64,000 nt of DNA from a bacterium (GCA_028869385.1 JAGWSR010000104.1:1-64000), one strand, 5' to 3'; shown: positions 8,905-18,589, counted from the stretch's first letter. The notes: generated by a model from the sequence alone, not told the origin. Numbers and translations are program-made.

Positions 8905-9337
8905 ACGTCGATCCCCCTTGGGCGGAGGACTGCGCGGTCTGCGGCACGTTCTTCATCGACTTGAATTCCGAGACGGCTTGCGCCCACGTTTTGCGATATT
9001 CGGTGAAGTATGGAAGCAGACGCTCGACGCGCGTCGGATCCTTCTGCATGTTCGCCATGACGAGTTCGTGATGCCAGAACTCATACACGCGGAAGAGATT
9101 CTTCGAGAGCTCGCCGCCGATCTCCATGTCGAGCGAACCCATGAGCAGGCTGCACGCCCGTTGCGCGCGGAGCAGCGCGCGATGGATGCCTTGGATGTCG
9201 TCGCGCTCGTTGAGCAGCTTCTCGTGCGCTTGCTTCGCCGCGATCAAGAGCGCGTCGAAGATCTTCACGATCAAGTCTTCCTTCGAGGCCGTCGCGATCG
9301 AGGTCTCGAGATACTTCTGATCGGCGGAACCCTTCAT
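8888..9337 (-). CDS. fliS: Flagellin export chaperone FliS
   Basis: A 149-residue helical protein matching FliS: it opens with YLETSIATASKEDLIVKIFDALL, which contains the usual signature of residues that pack against flagellin, and continues with LLNERDDIQGIHRALLRAQ and the MGSLDMEIGGELSKNLFRVYEF segment. FliS keeps flagellin unpolymerised in the cytoplasm before export. Its C-terminal 25 residues (after about 120) are Ser/Gln/Ala-rich and look disordered. It follows fliD by six bases in the flaG-fliD-fliS operon. Confidence 0.92.
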   Translation of the reverse strand: MKGSADQKYLETSIATASKEDLIVKIFDALLIAAKQAHEKLLNERDDIQGIHRALLRAQRACSLLMGSLDMEIGGELSKNLFRVYEFWHHELVMANMQKDPTRVERLLPYFTEYRKTWAQAVSEFKSMKNVPQTAQSSAQGGSTFAAVS

Positions 9338-9343
9338 ACCGCG

Positions 9344-11347
9344 TTAGCCACCCGCACCCTTGAAGAACCCGGCAAGTTGCGATTGCAGCGATTGATAGAC
9401 CGCCAACTGTCCTTCGGTCGCCGTGAATTCGGCGCGGAGCATGTCGGCCTGTTGATTCGCCGTGTCGGTCACCTGTTTGATTTGATCTTGGATCGAGGTG
9501 ATCGAATCGGTGTTGGTATTCTCGAAGCCTTGGATGATCGCCGTGCTACCGGCCGGCAACACGCCGACGAGCCCGGAGTTCAAGAGGGTCGGCAAGCCGG
9601 TGACCTGTCCGAGGTACGACCCGAGTTGCTGTGTGAGGCTCGTGGCGCCTTGGAAGATCGCTTGCACGGCGTTGGGGTTGGCAGTGAGCGCCGCCGTGAG
9701 CTTCGTGACGTCGAGCGCTTGGAACGTACCGTCGGTGCCGCCGAGTTGCTGAGTCGTCACCGGGTTGCTCGAGGTGGCATTCGCGCCGTTGCTCGCTGTC
9801 TGAATGACCGAGAACGAACTGCTCAATTGCAGCCCGATCGAGGCGAGCGACGTGTACTGCTGCTGCGATGGCGTGTAGTACTGCGACGAATCCTGGAGCG
9901 GATTCCCGAGCAATCCCGAAACGAGATTGGTCAACTGGTCTTTGACGAGGCCGATATCCGAATTTTGCCAGAGCACGCCGCCGCCGACCGAGGCGGAGGT
10001 GGCGGTTTGCGACGAACCCGGCTGAGGCGAGATGACGGCCGGAGGCTCGGTGGCGTTGTTGATCTCCGTGATTGCCGCGTTGTATGCGGAGGTGAAGGTG
10101 TTGATTGCGGAGATGAGCTTCGTGTTATCTTGCGCGACCGTGACGGTGTACTTCGTCGTAAAGCTATTGATGTCGAGCTCGACGCCGTTGATCGCGTCGG
10201 TCACCTGATTCGAGTTACTGTAGACCGTGGTCGTGGTTCCGGCTGGGTCTTGAACGCGCACCGATGCCTGCACGCCGACCTTCGTCGTCGCTCCGGTCGC
10301 CGTCGTGAGCCGCGCCGCGGCGAGAAAATTGCTCGTGTCGCCGCTCGCCCCGAGCACGATGCTCTCCGGGCCGGTGGTCTTCGACGCAAGGACGATCTTG
10401 TTCGTGGTCGCATCGTACGACGCAATTACGCCGGCGCTGCTCGCGTTGATGCGCGCGATCACCGACGCGGTATTATCGTTCGCGGCATCGACGGTGATCT
10501 GGACGCCGTTGATCGTGAAGAATCCGGACGTCACGGGAGTCACATAGTTCGCGCTCGTCGCGCTGTTGAAGGCGGCGGCTTGATTGATGCCGCCGATGTT
10601 CGACGTGCTCGTCACGGTGCCGCTGGTCGCTGTATTGGTGATTTTTGCCGTCGACAGCTTGAAGACTTGCAGCAGATTGCCCGTGTCGGTCGCCGAGCCC
10701 AGCGTGATCGGTTGCTGCGTCGAAGAGAACACGACGCGCCCGCCGGCGTTGAGCGTGGCGGTGAAGCTCGTATCACCCGTCGCCGTCTGCACCTGGCTTT
10801 GAATCTTGGAGAGGATGCTCTGCACCGAGTCGATGTTGATATTGTACGAGACCTGCACGCCGTTGACCGTGATCGTGCCCTGCCCGGTCGAACCGCCCGT
10901 CGGCGTCACGGCGAGGTACGCGCTCGTAAGGGGCTTGTTATCCGATCCGCCGCTGTAGATGCTCTGACCGGCGCCCGCGTTGTTGGTGATCGTCGTCGCA
11001 GTCGCTTGCGTCGTTTTCAAGATCGTGTAGGTTCCGGCGAGCGGCGTAGCCCCCGCGAGAACCGATGCCGTACCCTCGGTCGTATTGCTGGACGTCGCCG
11101 CATACGACGAGAACAACGTCGCGTCGGAGAGGCCGACCAACGAGTTCTGCACGCACGCGAGCAGGTTGTTGATGTTGATCAGCTCGGCGTTCGCGGCGTT
11201 GAGCGTCGCGATCTGCGCGTTGAGCGTGACGTTTTGCGAGAGCTGCAGCGACGTCAGTTTGGTGATGATCGAGTTGTAGTCGATTCCCGAGGCGATGCCG
11301 GGAAACGAGACCGGAGGAACGTTGGTTCCCGGAACTGAGCTTGACAC
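9344..11347 (-). CDS. fliD: Flagellar filament cap protein FliD
   Basis: A 667-residue hook-associated protein 2. The N-terminus (FPGIASGIDYNSIITKL) is the FliD signature and the C-terminus forms the expected coiled-coil region. FliD pentamers cap the filament tip and fold exported flagellin. Both ends are helical D0/D1-type and the middle is Thr/Ser/Gly/Ala-rich, longer than the enteric protein (about 470). It carries a cysteine at residue 65, unusual for an exported axial protein. The GTG start at 11347 has a good GAGGAG site six bases upstream. Confidence 0.93.
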   Translation of the reverse strand: MSSSVPGTNVPPVSFPGIASGIDYNSIITKLTSLQLSQNVTLNAQIATLNAANAELININNLLACVQNSLVGLSDATLFSSYAATSSNTTEGTASVLAGATPLAGTYTILKTTQATATTITNNAGAGQSIYSGGSDNKPLTSAYLAVTPTGGSTGQGTITVNGVQVSYNINIDSVQSILSKIQSQVQTATGDTSFTATLNAGGRVVFSSTQQPITLGSATDTGNLLQVFKLSTAKITNTATSGTVTSTSNIGGINQAAAFNSATSANYVTPVTSGFFTINGVQITVDAANDNTASVIARINASSAGVIASYDATTNKIVLASKTTGPESIVLGASGDTSNFLAAARLTTATGATTKVGVQASVRVQDPAGTTTTVYSNSNQVTDAINGVELDINSFTTKYTVTVAQDNTKLISAINTFTSAYNAAITEINNATEPPAVISPQPGSSQTATSASVGGGVLWQNSDIGLVKDQLTNLVSGLLGNPLQDSSQYYTPSQQQYTSLASIGLQLSSSFSVIQTASNGANATSSNPVTTQQLGGTDGTFQALDVTKLTAALTANPNAVQAIFQGATSLTQQLGSYLGQVTGLPTLLNSGLVGVLPAGSTAIIQGFENTNTDSITSIQDQIKQVTDTANQQADMLRAEFTATEGQLAVYQSLQSQLAGFFKGAGG

Positions 11348-11364
11348 CGTGTACTCCTCGTCGG

Positions 11365-11745
11365 CTACGCGTTACGGTCGAACGTAACGCCGGACTGCTG
11401 GTCGAAAAACTGCGCGAGCCCGATCAAAATCTCGGGCGGAAACTGCGCGACCTCTTTGCCGGTCTTCGGATCGGTGAAGACCGTGACGATCTCGTGGTCT
11501 TTCAAGACGCGGTAGGACACGTTCAAATTGACGGCCTGGGGAGATCCCGAATCGCCGAAAATCTTCGCGATTGCCGGGGCGATGCCCGACGTGTCGCGCG
11601 GTGCGGCAGTCGCACCAGGTAGAGGCGGCGCGGCGACGCTCACCGCACCCGCAGCGGGGGCGGGCGCACCAGCAAAGATATCGGGCGGCGTCACGCCGCT
11701 CGTCGCCACGTTCGCTCCCGGCGCGGGAGGGGGTTGAACGTCCAT
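11365..11745 (-). CDS. flaG: FlaG-family flagellar protein
   Basis: A 126-residue protein. The first 65 residues are Pro/Ala-rich and probably disordered; the rest matches FlaG (LNVSYRVLKDHEIVTVFTD, TGKEVAQFPPEILI). FlaG proteins affect filament length in several bacteria and usually sit just before fliD, as here. It is the first gene of flaG-fliD-fliS-fliT-like, preceded by a ribosome binding site (AAGGAG) and a sigma-28-type promoter. Confidence 0.85.
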   Translation of the reverse strand: MDVQPPPAPGANVATSGVTPPDIFAGAPAPAAGAVSVAAPPLPGATAAPRDTSGIAPAIAKIFGDSGSPQAVNLNVSYRVLKDHEIVTVFTDPKTGKEVAQFPPEILIGLAQFFDQQSGVTFDRNA

Positions 11746-11780
11746 GTCCGTTACGTCTCCTTCGGAATCCGTCTCTTCTA

Positions 11781-11808
11781 AAATCGGCTCTCAGAAGGAC
11801 GCAGTTTA
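11781..11808 (-). promoter_or_regulatory. Sigma-28 (FliA)-type promoter of flaG-fliD-fliS
   Basis: On the reverse strand: TAAA (11808-11805), 16 bases, GCCGATTT (11788-11781), about 35 bases before the flaG ATG. The enteric FliA consensus is TAAA, 15 bases, GCCGATAA. The first three bases of the -35 box are also the TAA stop codon of the upstream glycosyltransferase. Confidence 0.75.
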
Positions 11809-13779
11809 GGCCCCTTTCGTTAAGAGCGTGGAGGCTTGATAGGCCGAGAGGACGGCAACCAAGCCGGCAAAGGGGTCGCAGCGCTCCGCCGTCCGAGCGG
11901 CGACGGCCGATCCGATGCGCGGCTGAGCCTCCCAGGCAAGCCGCAGGGCCTCGGCGATCGCGTCGAGGCTCGCCGGGTCCACGAGCACCGCGAGGTCGCC
12001 CCAGAGGTCGTTCGCGTAGCCGCTGAGGTTCGCGACCAGCGCCGCTCCGGTCGCGCCGCCTCGCGCGAGACGGTGCAGCCCCCGCGCCGACCAGCCGACA
12101 TCGGCGACGACCCGGGCTCGGCCGTAGAGGCCGGCGATCTCGGCGGGGGTGAGCTCGTGATCCCGCAGTTGGACCGTGCGGGGCCCGCTGCCCTCGTTGA
12201 CGTAGCGGTAGTACTCCACGTCCGCGACGGGGCCGAGCAGCACGATGGGCAGCCCCAAACGCTCGGCGGCCATGACCGCGAAGAGCTGATTGCACCGCGC
12301 CTCGATCGGGGCGTGGATCAGCACGAAGTCATCGGGACCGACGAGCGAGGCGATTCGGTCGCTCGGACGCTCGAGCGGGATCGTCGCCGCGATCGGTACG
12401 GTGGTGCGATCGTAGCCGAAGCGCTCGCGCAAGAAAATCGCCTCCGCCTGCGACGACACGATCGCCGCTCCCGCGCGCGCGAGCAGCACGCTTGCGGCGT
12501 CGTCGTACCAGACGCCGCTGCGCAGATTGGAGATCCGGCGGGACGCGAAGGCCCGGGCGTACTCGTCGAAGACGACGGTGTCGTTCGAGGAGCGCGGAAT
12601 CGAGATGCTCCCCGATGCTCCGACCATCGCTTCGTCGCGCCGATCGTCGGCATACGGCGTGACGACGACCGGCGTCCCCGCGGCCTCGGCATCGCGGAGT
12701 AACTGCACCATCGCAGCCCCGTGCCGCAGATCGAAGACGTGAATGACGTCGACGCGCGCCGGATCGACGCGACCGGCGATCTCGACCGACGCATCGAAGC
12801 CTTCGGCCCGCAGCGAGCGCGCGAGTTCGCGCGCGGCATCGAGGTCGGCATCCGGTGTGCGCTCGGCGTCGTCGCGAACGACGAGGGCGATCGTGCCCGC
12901 GGAGGTGCCGCCGCGGCTCGGTTCGATCGCGCGCGAGAGCCGCAGGGGCACGGCCGCCTCCGTCACCGCGAAGGCACGTGCTGACGGCGCGTCCTCCGCG
13001 TCGAACGATACCATCACGTCCGACGGAATCGGCTCGACGGCGACCACCGCGCGCTCGCCATCGCGCGCGACGTCGAGAAAGACGCTCGTGGGTGCATCGA
13101 GCGCATGGTCGCGCGGCCCCACATAGAGATCGTAGCGACGTTCCGAACGCACGGGCTCGGAAGCGACGCCGCCGAACCAACGCCGCGCGAGGTCGTCGAG
13201 CCGGGCGTCTCCGGTCGTCCACGCGAGTTCGCGCGCCACCGACGAGAGCACGGCCGAGCCGTTTGGCGCCTGCGCACCGACGAGCGCGACGCTCCGGTCG
13301 CGCGCGAGACGTTGCGCGTACACGGCGGGACCGACGCTGCGTAGCACGTCGCCGAGCGGCGCGGCGCCAAACAACGTCGCTTCGCGCGCGCGGTCGAAGG
13401 TATCCCGCAGATGGGGCTCGGAGCGAAAGAATCGCACCTGCTCGTCGTTGACGAAACGCGCGAGCGAGACGCTTCGCAGCCAGCCTGCGATGCGTTCGTC
13501 GATGGCGTCGGTATCGGCGCCGGCGAGGTCGGCAACGTGCGAGGGCCACGCGATCGGCGCCAACTCCGGCACCATGACCGAGACGCCGTCCACGCGGAGC
13601 ATCGGCACGACGAGCCACGCGTCGTCGCGCTCGAAGACGAGGTCCACGTAGCCTTCGAGCCGCAGCGAGCTCATGGGCTCGAAACGCGCGACGACGAGCG
13701 ACTCGACGCGCAGGAGAGCACGAAGGTGAGCCGCGTCGTGACGCGGGCGCAACGCCTCGAAACGACGGATGAGCCTCAT
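11806..13779 (-). CDS. Large protein with C-terminal GT-B-like glycosyltransferase domain
   Basis: A 657-residue protein, third gene of the glycosyltransferase cassette between fliC and flaG. About the first 270 residues are not recognisable. From about residue 290 the sequence looks like a GT-B/GT4 fold: VIHVFDLRHG and a run of Rossmann-type strands, a YDRTTVPIAATIPLERPSD segment, and a C-terminal stretch (ANLSGYANDLWGDLAVLVDP then ALRLAWE) like the donor-binding loop of GT4 enzymes. The usual E-x7-E motif is not clear. The start is the ATG at 13779 overlapping the previous stop as ATGA; in-frame sequence upstream is Arg-rich shadow. Likely role is flagellin glycosylation, from position only. 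Confidence 0.65.
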   Translation of the reverse strand: MRLIRRFEALRPRHDAAHLRALLRVESLVVARFEPMSSLRLEGYVDLVFERDDAWLVVPMLRVDGVSVMVPELAPIAWPSHVADLAGADTDAIDERIAGWLRSVSLARFVNDEQVRFFRSEPHLRDTFDRAREATLFGAAPLGDVLRSVGPAVYAQRLARDRSVALVGAQAPNGSAVLSSVARELAWTTGDARLDDLARRWFGGVASEPVRSERRYDLYVGPRDHALDAPTSVFLDVARDGERAVVAVEPIPSDVMVSFDAEDAPSARAFAVTEAAVPLRLSRAIEPSRGGTSAGTIALVVRDDAERTPDADLDAARELARSLRAEGFDASVEIAGRVDPARVDVIHVFDLRHGAAMVQLLRDAEAAGTPVVVTPYADDRRDEAMVGASGSISIPRSSNDTVVFDEYARAFASRRISNLRSGVWYDDAASVLLARAGAAIVSSQAEAIFLRERFGYDRTTVPIAATIPLERPSDRIASLVGPDDFVLIHAPIEARCNQLFAVMAAERLGLPIVLLGPVADVEYYRYVNEGSGPRTVQLRDHELTPAEIAGLYGRARVVADVGWSARGLHRLARGGATGAALVANLSGYANDLWGDLAVLVDPASLDAIAEALRLAWEAQPRIGSAVAARTAERCDPFAGLVAVLSAYQASTLLTKGA

Positions 13780-16397
13780 GCGACCGACCCTTCGAGCAGG
13801 CGGCGGAGCGCGCTCGGGCTGCGGTCGTCGAGATCGCGCACATCCACGATCGTTCGTGCGCGCAAACTTGCGCGCCAAGCGTCGAGGTCGGATTCGTCGC
13901 TTATTTCGACGTCCGCACAGCGCTGCTCGGAAACGCCGAGCTTTTCGAGCGCACGCATCACGCGACGTCCGATCGTCGCGGCATCGGGCAACCCCGCGCT
14001 GCCGATCGCGAGCGAGACCGGACTCGAGGCGTCGAACGCCTGCAGGTAGCGGCGCACGAATTCGGCGGCATCGCTCCACGCGCGCTCGTCCCCGATCGAT
14101 GCGACGAAGAGCAGGTCGCGCTGCGGACTCGTGTCCGACGCCGCGGTGACGGCGGTCGTGCGCCTCGGCGGCAGCGGCGCATAGTGCTTCGTGCGATCGA
14201 AGCCGCGCATGATCGCCGACCGCGGATCGTAGCCTTGATCCGGGAAGGGAGGCGGATAGCCCCACTTCTGCGCGAAACGGCGCCAATTTTCGCGCATCGT
14301 CGCACCGTGATCGACGTTATTCGCCTTGAATGATTGGCTGCCGAAGTGGTGGATGAAACTGTCGTCGCAGACGTAGATGTCGTAGCCCGCTCCGCGCACG
14401 CGCAGGGAAAAATCGTCGTCTTCGAAGTTCCCCATCTCGAAGCGTTCGTCGAAACCGCCGACCTCGTCGATCACGCGCCGGTCGATGCAGAGACAGAATC
14501 CGATCGCTCGATCGGTCAGATAGCCGCGCCCGCGATGCGTCTGCGCGCGGGCGCGGGCGTAGGCGTGCATGCCCTCGATATCGCGATAGGTGGCGTCAAC
14601 GACCTCTTGATCGCCCACGATCTTGTTGCTGCGCGGCGCGGTGACGCCGACCGAAGGAATCCGAGCGAACGGCGCGAGGAGCGCGTCGAGCCACCCCTGC
14701 GTCACGATGACGTCGTTGTTGAGGATGACGACGTACTCGCCGTCGGCCGCCACGATGCCGTCGTTGTTTCCGCCGCCGAAGCCGCGATTGGTCGCGTTGT
14801 AGATGACGCGCACGTGCGGATCCTCGATCTGCCGGAGCATCTCGAGGGTCTTCTCCTCCGAGCCGTTATCGACGACGATCACCTCGTACGGCTCGCTCGT
14901 AAACTCCGCAATGGACGCGAGCGCCGTTCGCGTGAATTCCGGAGCGTTCCAACTCAGCATCACGATGGAGACGAGCCCGCGCGGCTTCGTCGGCCGCTGC
15001 GTGAGGAGGCGTTCGATTCGTTCGGGGTCTTCGATCGCGACCCGTGCGAGCGGCGAGCCGTGTGCGCGCTCGAACGATGCGTCGGCGCGCGCGGCGGGCA
15101 GTTCGCCGAGTACGCGCGAAACGCCGCGCGTCCCGAGGTTGAGCGGAACGAGGCGGAGCGCCAGATCGGCGATCGCGCCGTCGAGCGAATCGAAGGGCTC
15201 GAGCGTGAAGTGCTGCGGGATCATGCGACGATTGAAGGCGCAACAGCGTCCGTCCGGGGCGACCGGTGCGACGTTCTGTCCCGTCGGCAGCTCCGGAGCG
15301 AAGGTCGCCGCCACGACGGTCGGCGTCGACGTGAGTTGCACGATCAATTCGTCGAGCCAACCCGGCTCGAGGCGAGCGGCGCCGCGCACGAAGGCGGTGC
15401 ACCCGAGGCCACGCACGCGCAGCGCTTCGCGCGCGGTCGCGAGCGCCTCGTCACCAAACGCGTAGCGAATCGCCTCGATCGGCGCATGATTGGCACGCAG
15501 CGACGCCTCGAAGCGCTCGCGCCCTTCGGCCGGTTCCTCGCCGTGCACGACGATCGTCGTCGGGACCGAGTTCACGATCATCACGCCGATGCCCTGACGC
15601 GCGCTGCGCTGCGGAAAGCGCATCAATCCGCGCGCGATGTTCTTCTCCAACGCATCGAAACGAACGCTTCCGCGCCAGCGCCGCTCGAGGAGTTCGGTAT
15701 TCCACGACGCTCGACGAAAGCGTTGGATACCCGATTGCGATTCGTAATGATAGAGCACGGCATCCGCGTCGTACACCACGCGCAGTCCCTCGCGCTTGAC
15801 CTTCAGGCAGTAGTCGACGTCTTCGAACCCGTTCCAGTAGCGTTCGTCGAGCCCGCCCAGACGCTCGTAGAGCGCGCGCGGCGTCACCAAGCACGCTCCC
15901 GTGACGATCTGCAAGTCCTGCACGCGCACCACGTCGGGATCGCCGAACGGGACCAAATAGTTATGGTGAAACGGGAGAATGCTCTGACGGCCGAATCCGT
16001 TCCCCAACACCACGACGCCGCCGTGTTGGCAGCTCTTGTCGGCGTAGAGCAAGCGCGCGCCGACCGCGCCGACGGTCGGGTCTTCGGCGTAGCGCAGCAT
16101 GCTCGCGAGCCAACCCGGCCACGCCTCGGTATCGTTGTTGAGCAGCACCAAGAACCGACCGCGTGCGATACGTGCCGCCTGATTATTCGCACCGGCGAAT
16201 CCGAGGTTCTGCTCGTTTCGGATGACGCGTATCCACGGGTACTGCGCGAGTAACTGCGGCGTGCGGTCGCTCGAGGCGTTATCGACGACGATCACCTCGC
16301 CGTCGCCGGCGTCCGCGATCGACGCCGGAAGCGCGTCGAGGCATTGCTGCGTGAGATCGGCCTTGTTGAAGACCGGAATGATGATCGAGTAGCGCAT
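13776..16397 (-). CDS. Double-domain GT2 glycosyltransferase
   Basis: An 873-residue protein with two complete family 2 glycosyltransferase domains. The first begins at residue 3 (YSIIIPVFNKADLT), with EVIVVDNASSD, LVLLNNDTEAWPGW and FEDVDYCLKVKREG; the second begins near residue 440 (VSIVMLSWNAPEFT) with VIVVDNGSEE, VILNNDVIVTQGW and FEDDDFSLRVRGAG. Both keep the NND metal site and the acidic acceptor motif, so both may be active; such proteins build repeating or two-sugar units. The ATG at 16397 overlaps the previous stop by one base. A C-terminal tail of about 120 residues is unassigned. Placed after flagellin, it probably glycosylates the filament. Confidence 0.85.
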   Translation of the reverse strand: MRYSIIIPVFNKADLTQQCLDALPASIADAGDGEVIVVDNASSDRTPQLLAQYPWIRVIRNEQNLGFAGANNQAARIARGRFLVLLNNDTEAWPGWLASMLRYAEDPTVGAVGARLLYADKSCQHGGVVVLGNGFGRQSILPFHHNYLVPFGDPDVVRVQDLQIVTGACLVTPRALYERLGGLDERYWNGFEDVDYCLKVKREGLRVVYDADAVLYHYESQSGIQRFRRASWNTELLERRWRGSVRFDALEKNIARGLMRFPQRSARQGIGVMIVNSVPTTIVVHGEEPAEGRERFEASLRANHAPIEAIRYAFGDEALATAREALRVRGLGCTAFVRGAARLEPGWLDELIVQLTSTPTVVAATFAPELPTGQNVAPVAPDGRCCAFNRRMIPQHFTLEPFDSLDGAIADLALRLVPLNLGTRGVSRVLGELPAARADASFERAHGSPLARVAIEDPERIERLLTQRPTKPRGLVSIVMLSWNAPEFTRTALASIAEFTSEPYEVIVVDNGSEEKTLEMLRQIEDPHVRVIYNATNRGFGGGNNDGIVAADGEYVVILNNDVIVTQGWLDALLAPFARIPSVGVTAPRSNKIVGDQEVVDATYRDIEGMHAYARARAQTHRGRGYLTDRAIGFCLCIDRRVIDEVGGFDERFEMGNFEDDDFSLRVRGAGYDIYVCDDSFIHHFGSQSFKANNVDHGATMRENWRRFAQKWGYPPPFPDQGYDPRSAIMRGFDRTKHYAPLPPRRTTAVTAASDTSPQRDLLFVASIGDERAWSDAAEFVRRYLQAFDASSPVSLAIGSAGLPDAATIGRRVMRALEKLGVSEQRCADVEISDESDLDAWRASLRARTIVDVRDLDDRSPSALRRLLEGSVA

Positions 16398-18493
16398 CAG
16401 CGTCCGAGCCCGACCTCGGCGACTCGCGCCGCTTCGTCGAATCGCCCGCGCCGCATTAGGAAGGCGGCGAGTTCGACCGCGCCGCGCGACGCGTTGGCAT
16501 CGAGCAGGCGCCGCAGCGTTCCCTCGGCAGCCCCAAGATCGCCGCGCGATTCGAGCAGCGACGCGCGCTGCGCGAGCGCATCCGGATGCGCGGGATCGCT
16601 CGCGAGGACGCCCTCGAGCGCGGCGATGGCCTCGTCGTCGCGTCCGAGCGAACGACAGACGCCCGCACGCAACATGCGCGCGGGCGCGGCGATCGGGCCG
16701 TCCGTCGAGGTCACCGCATCGAGATGTTCGAGCGCGAGCGCCGGTTCGCCGAGCGACGCGGCCGCGACCGCCGCGTTGTAATGCAAGTGCTCGTGCCCGG
16801 GAGCGAGCAAGAGTCCGCGCTCCGCGAGCTGCAGTCCACGCGCGTGTTCGCCGGCGACGTTGGCCTGGTACGAGCGGCGCAAAAAGTCCGCCGGACCGAC
16901 GGGCTCGATCTGCGCCTCGGCCGCGAGCAGCGCGTCGAGTCGCGCTCGATCGCCGCGTTCGCGATAGATCGACTCGAGCCAATTGAGCACGTCGGCGCTC
17001 CCCGGCAGGCGCGCCGCCGCGAGCTCGAGATAGCGCTCGGGCGGCGTCGTGCCCAGCTTGGCCGCGATCTGCGCCGCCGCGTGCAGCAATGCGGCCGCGT
17101 GCGTATCCGAGAGCGATGCGTGCGTGCGTTCGATGACGTCGAGCGCCGCGGCACCGTCGCCGCGTCGGAGCAGAAAATTCACCCAATCCACCGCGCTCTG
17201 ATCGTCGCCGTAATCTTCGAACACGGAGCGAAAGTGATCGCGCGCCTCGTCGATGGCTCCGCTGCGCTCGAGGGCGCGCGCGAGATTCAAGCGTAACGGC
17301 TGAACCTTCGGCGCGTTCTCCAATCCCTTGCGAAACCAACGAATCGCGCTCTCGTCGTCTTGCTCGGCGACGTAACTCGACCCGATCTCCGAATGCGCCT
17401 TCCAGATCGAGACTTGGTCGTCCACGACGAACTGTTGACCGCCGAACTTCCCGTCGTCGATCGCGAGTTCGAAGGCCGCGCGCGCTTCATCGTAACGTCG
17501 CTGGGCGGCCAGCGCCTTGCCGAGTTGAAAATGCGCGTTGGCGTAATGCGGCGAGAACTCGAGCGCGGCGCGAGCGATCTCCTCGCCCCTGCGCGGATCC
17601 CGCATCTTGTCGCAATAGACCTCGGCGAGGATCGCGTAGCCGTTGGCGATGAACCCGCGCGGCGTCGATCCGTTGAGCTCGCGCATCTTTTCGAAGCCCG
17701 AGCGCGCGACCTCGTAGTCGCCGATCATGAAGGCGGTCGAGGCGAGATTAAACCACGCGAACGGATCGAGCGGCTCGGCCTCCACGGCCGCCTTCACGAT
17801 CTCGAAGTTTCGCTGCGCCTTGTCGCGATCGTTCACGACGTCGGTGAGGTAGCCGAAATGATCGATCTCGAGCGGCGCGACGACCGCCGCGATGCCCTCG
17901 GTCGCGCCGTCGAAACACACGAACTCGTGAATCATTCCGCGAAAGCGAATGTGCTCGGAGTTCGGGAAGACGCGAACGAGCGCGTGCGACATGGCGCCGG
18001 TGCCGCGATAGTCGTCGGATTGGTTGAAGCAGCGCAACCAGACTCCGGTGCGATGTGCCGGAACCTGCGCGAGCGCGCGCAGCGTCGGTTTGGACACCTC
18101 GCGCAAGACCTCGTCGGCGTCGAGCATCAGGATCCAACGTTTGGTCGCGAGAGCGAGCGACTCGTTGCGCGCCCACGCGAAATCGTTACGCCAGGGCCGC
18201 TCGATGACGGTCGCCCCGAACGAGCGTGCGATCTCGATGGTGCGATCGGTCGAGCCGGTATCGACGATGCAGATCTCGTCGACAGCGCCTTCGACGCTGC
18301 GCAGGCAGTCGGCGAGAAAGCGCTCCTCGTTCTTCACGATCATGCAGAGGCTCACACCGGGCGGCTTCTGCGGCGTTCCCGGCGGAACGGGCGGAAAGCC
18401 GAAGGGCAAGCCCGTGCGCGCGGGAGCCGCCGCGGCGGGAACGGCGGCGCGCTTTGAGGAGACGCGAATAGGCATCGTTCCTGTTTTCGGCAT
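16397..18493 (-). CDS. GT2 glycosyltransferase fused to TPR repeats
   Basis: A 698-residue protein. After a Pro/Ala-rich N-terminus of about 45 residues comes a GT2 domain of the kind often found with TPRs (SLCMIVKNEERFLADCLRSV, DEICIVDTGSTDRT, WILMLDADE, then HEFV). From about residue 240 to the end there are ten or more TPR-like helical pairs (for example AHFQLGKALAAQRRYDEARA). Such fusions often modify surface proteins or glycans, the TPRs binding the acceptor. Start uncertain: ATG at 18493 or at 18475; AGGAACG directly precedes the latter. It is first in a three-gene cassette directly behind the flagellin terminator. Confidence 0.8.
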   Translation of the reverse strand: MPKTGTMPIRVSSKRAAVPAAAAPARTGLPFGFPPVPPGTPQKPPGVSLCMIVKNEERFLADCLRSVEGAVDEICIVDTGSTDRTIEIARSFGATVIERPWRNDFAWARNESLALATKRWILMLDADEVLREVSKPTLRALAQVPAHRTGVWLRCFNQSDDYRGTGAMSHALVRVFPNSEHIRFRGMIHEFVCFDGATEGIAAVVAPLEIDHFGYLTDVVNDRDKAQRNFEIVKAAVEAEPLDPFAWFNLASTAFMIGDYEVARSGFEKMRELNGSTPRGFIANGYAILAEVYCDKMRDPRRGEEIARAALEFSPHYANAHFQLGKALAAQRRYDEARAAFELAIDDGKFGGQQFVVDDQVSIWKAHSEIGSSYVAEQDDESAIRWFRKGLENAPKVQPLRLNLARALERSGAIDEARDHFRSVFEDYGDDQSAVDWVNFLLRRGDGAAALDVIERTHASLSDTHAAALLHAAAQIAAKLGTTPPERYLELAAARLPGSADVLNWLESIYRERGDRARLDALLAAEAQIEPVGPADFLRRSYQANVAGEHARGLQLAERGLLLAPGHEHLHYNAAVAAASLGEPALALEHLDAVTSTDGPIAAPARMLRAGVCRSLGRDDEAIAALEGVLASDPAHPDALAQRASLLESRGDLGAAEGTLRRLLDANASRGAVELAAFLMRRGRFDEAARVAEVGLGR

Positions 18494-18520
18494 GCAGCGT
18501 AACGCGCGTTAGAAATGCGA

Positions 18521-18546
18521 CGAGGGCCCGCCGGAGCGGGCCCTCG
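18521..18546 (-). terminator. Hairpin terminator after flagellin
   Basis: An 11-base-pair perfect stem (CGAGGGCCCGC and its complement) with a 4-base loop, 44 bases past the flagellin stop. A short T-rich stretch (CATTTCT) follows on the reverse strand, so it is likely a strong but leaky terminator that limits read-through from fliC into the glycosyltransferase genes. Confidence 0.75.
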
Positions 18547-18589
18547 TTTGCGATCACTCGTGCGTGAACGCTCTTGCGGCGACTTCCTA

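Noticed and set aside
8846-11338. Long forward reading frame of about 830 codons opposite fliS and fliD
   Set aside because: Arg/Asp/Gly-rich with no family similarity; it is the antisense of real flagellar genes, an effect of high GC at third positions.
14334-16253. Long forward reading frame of about 639 codons opposite the double glycosyltransferase
   Set aside because: Shadow of the GT2 gene; the reverse strand carries clear GT2 motifs.
16398-17339. N-terminal extension of the double GT2 gene up to 17339
   Set aside because: Arg-rich, lies inside the TPR gene in another frame; the GT2 domain begins two residues after the ATG at 16397.
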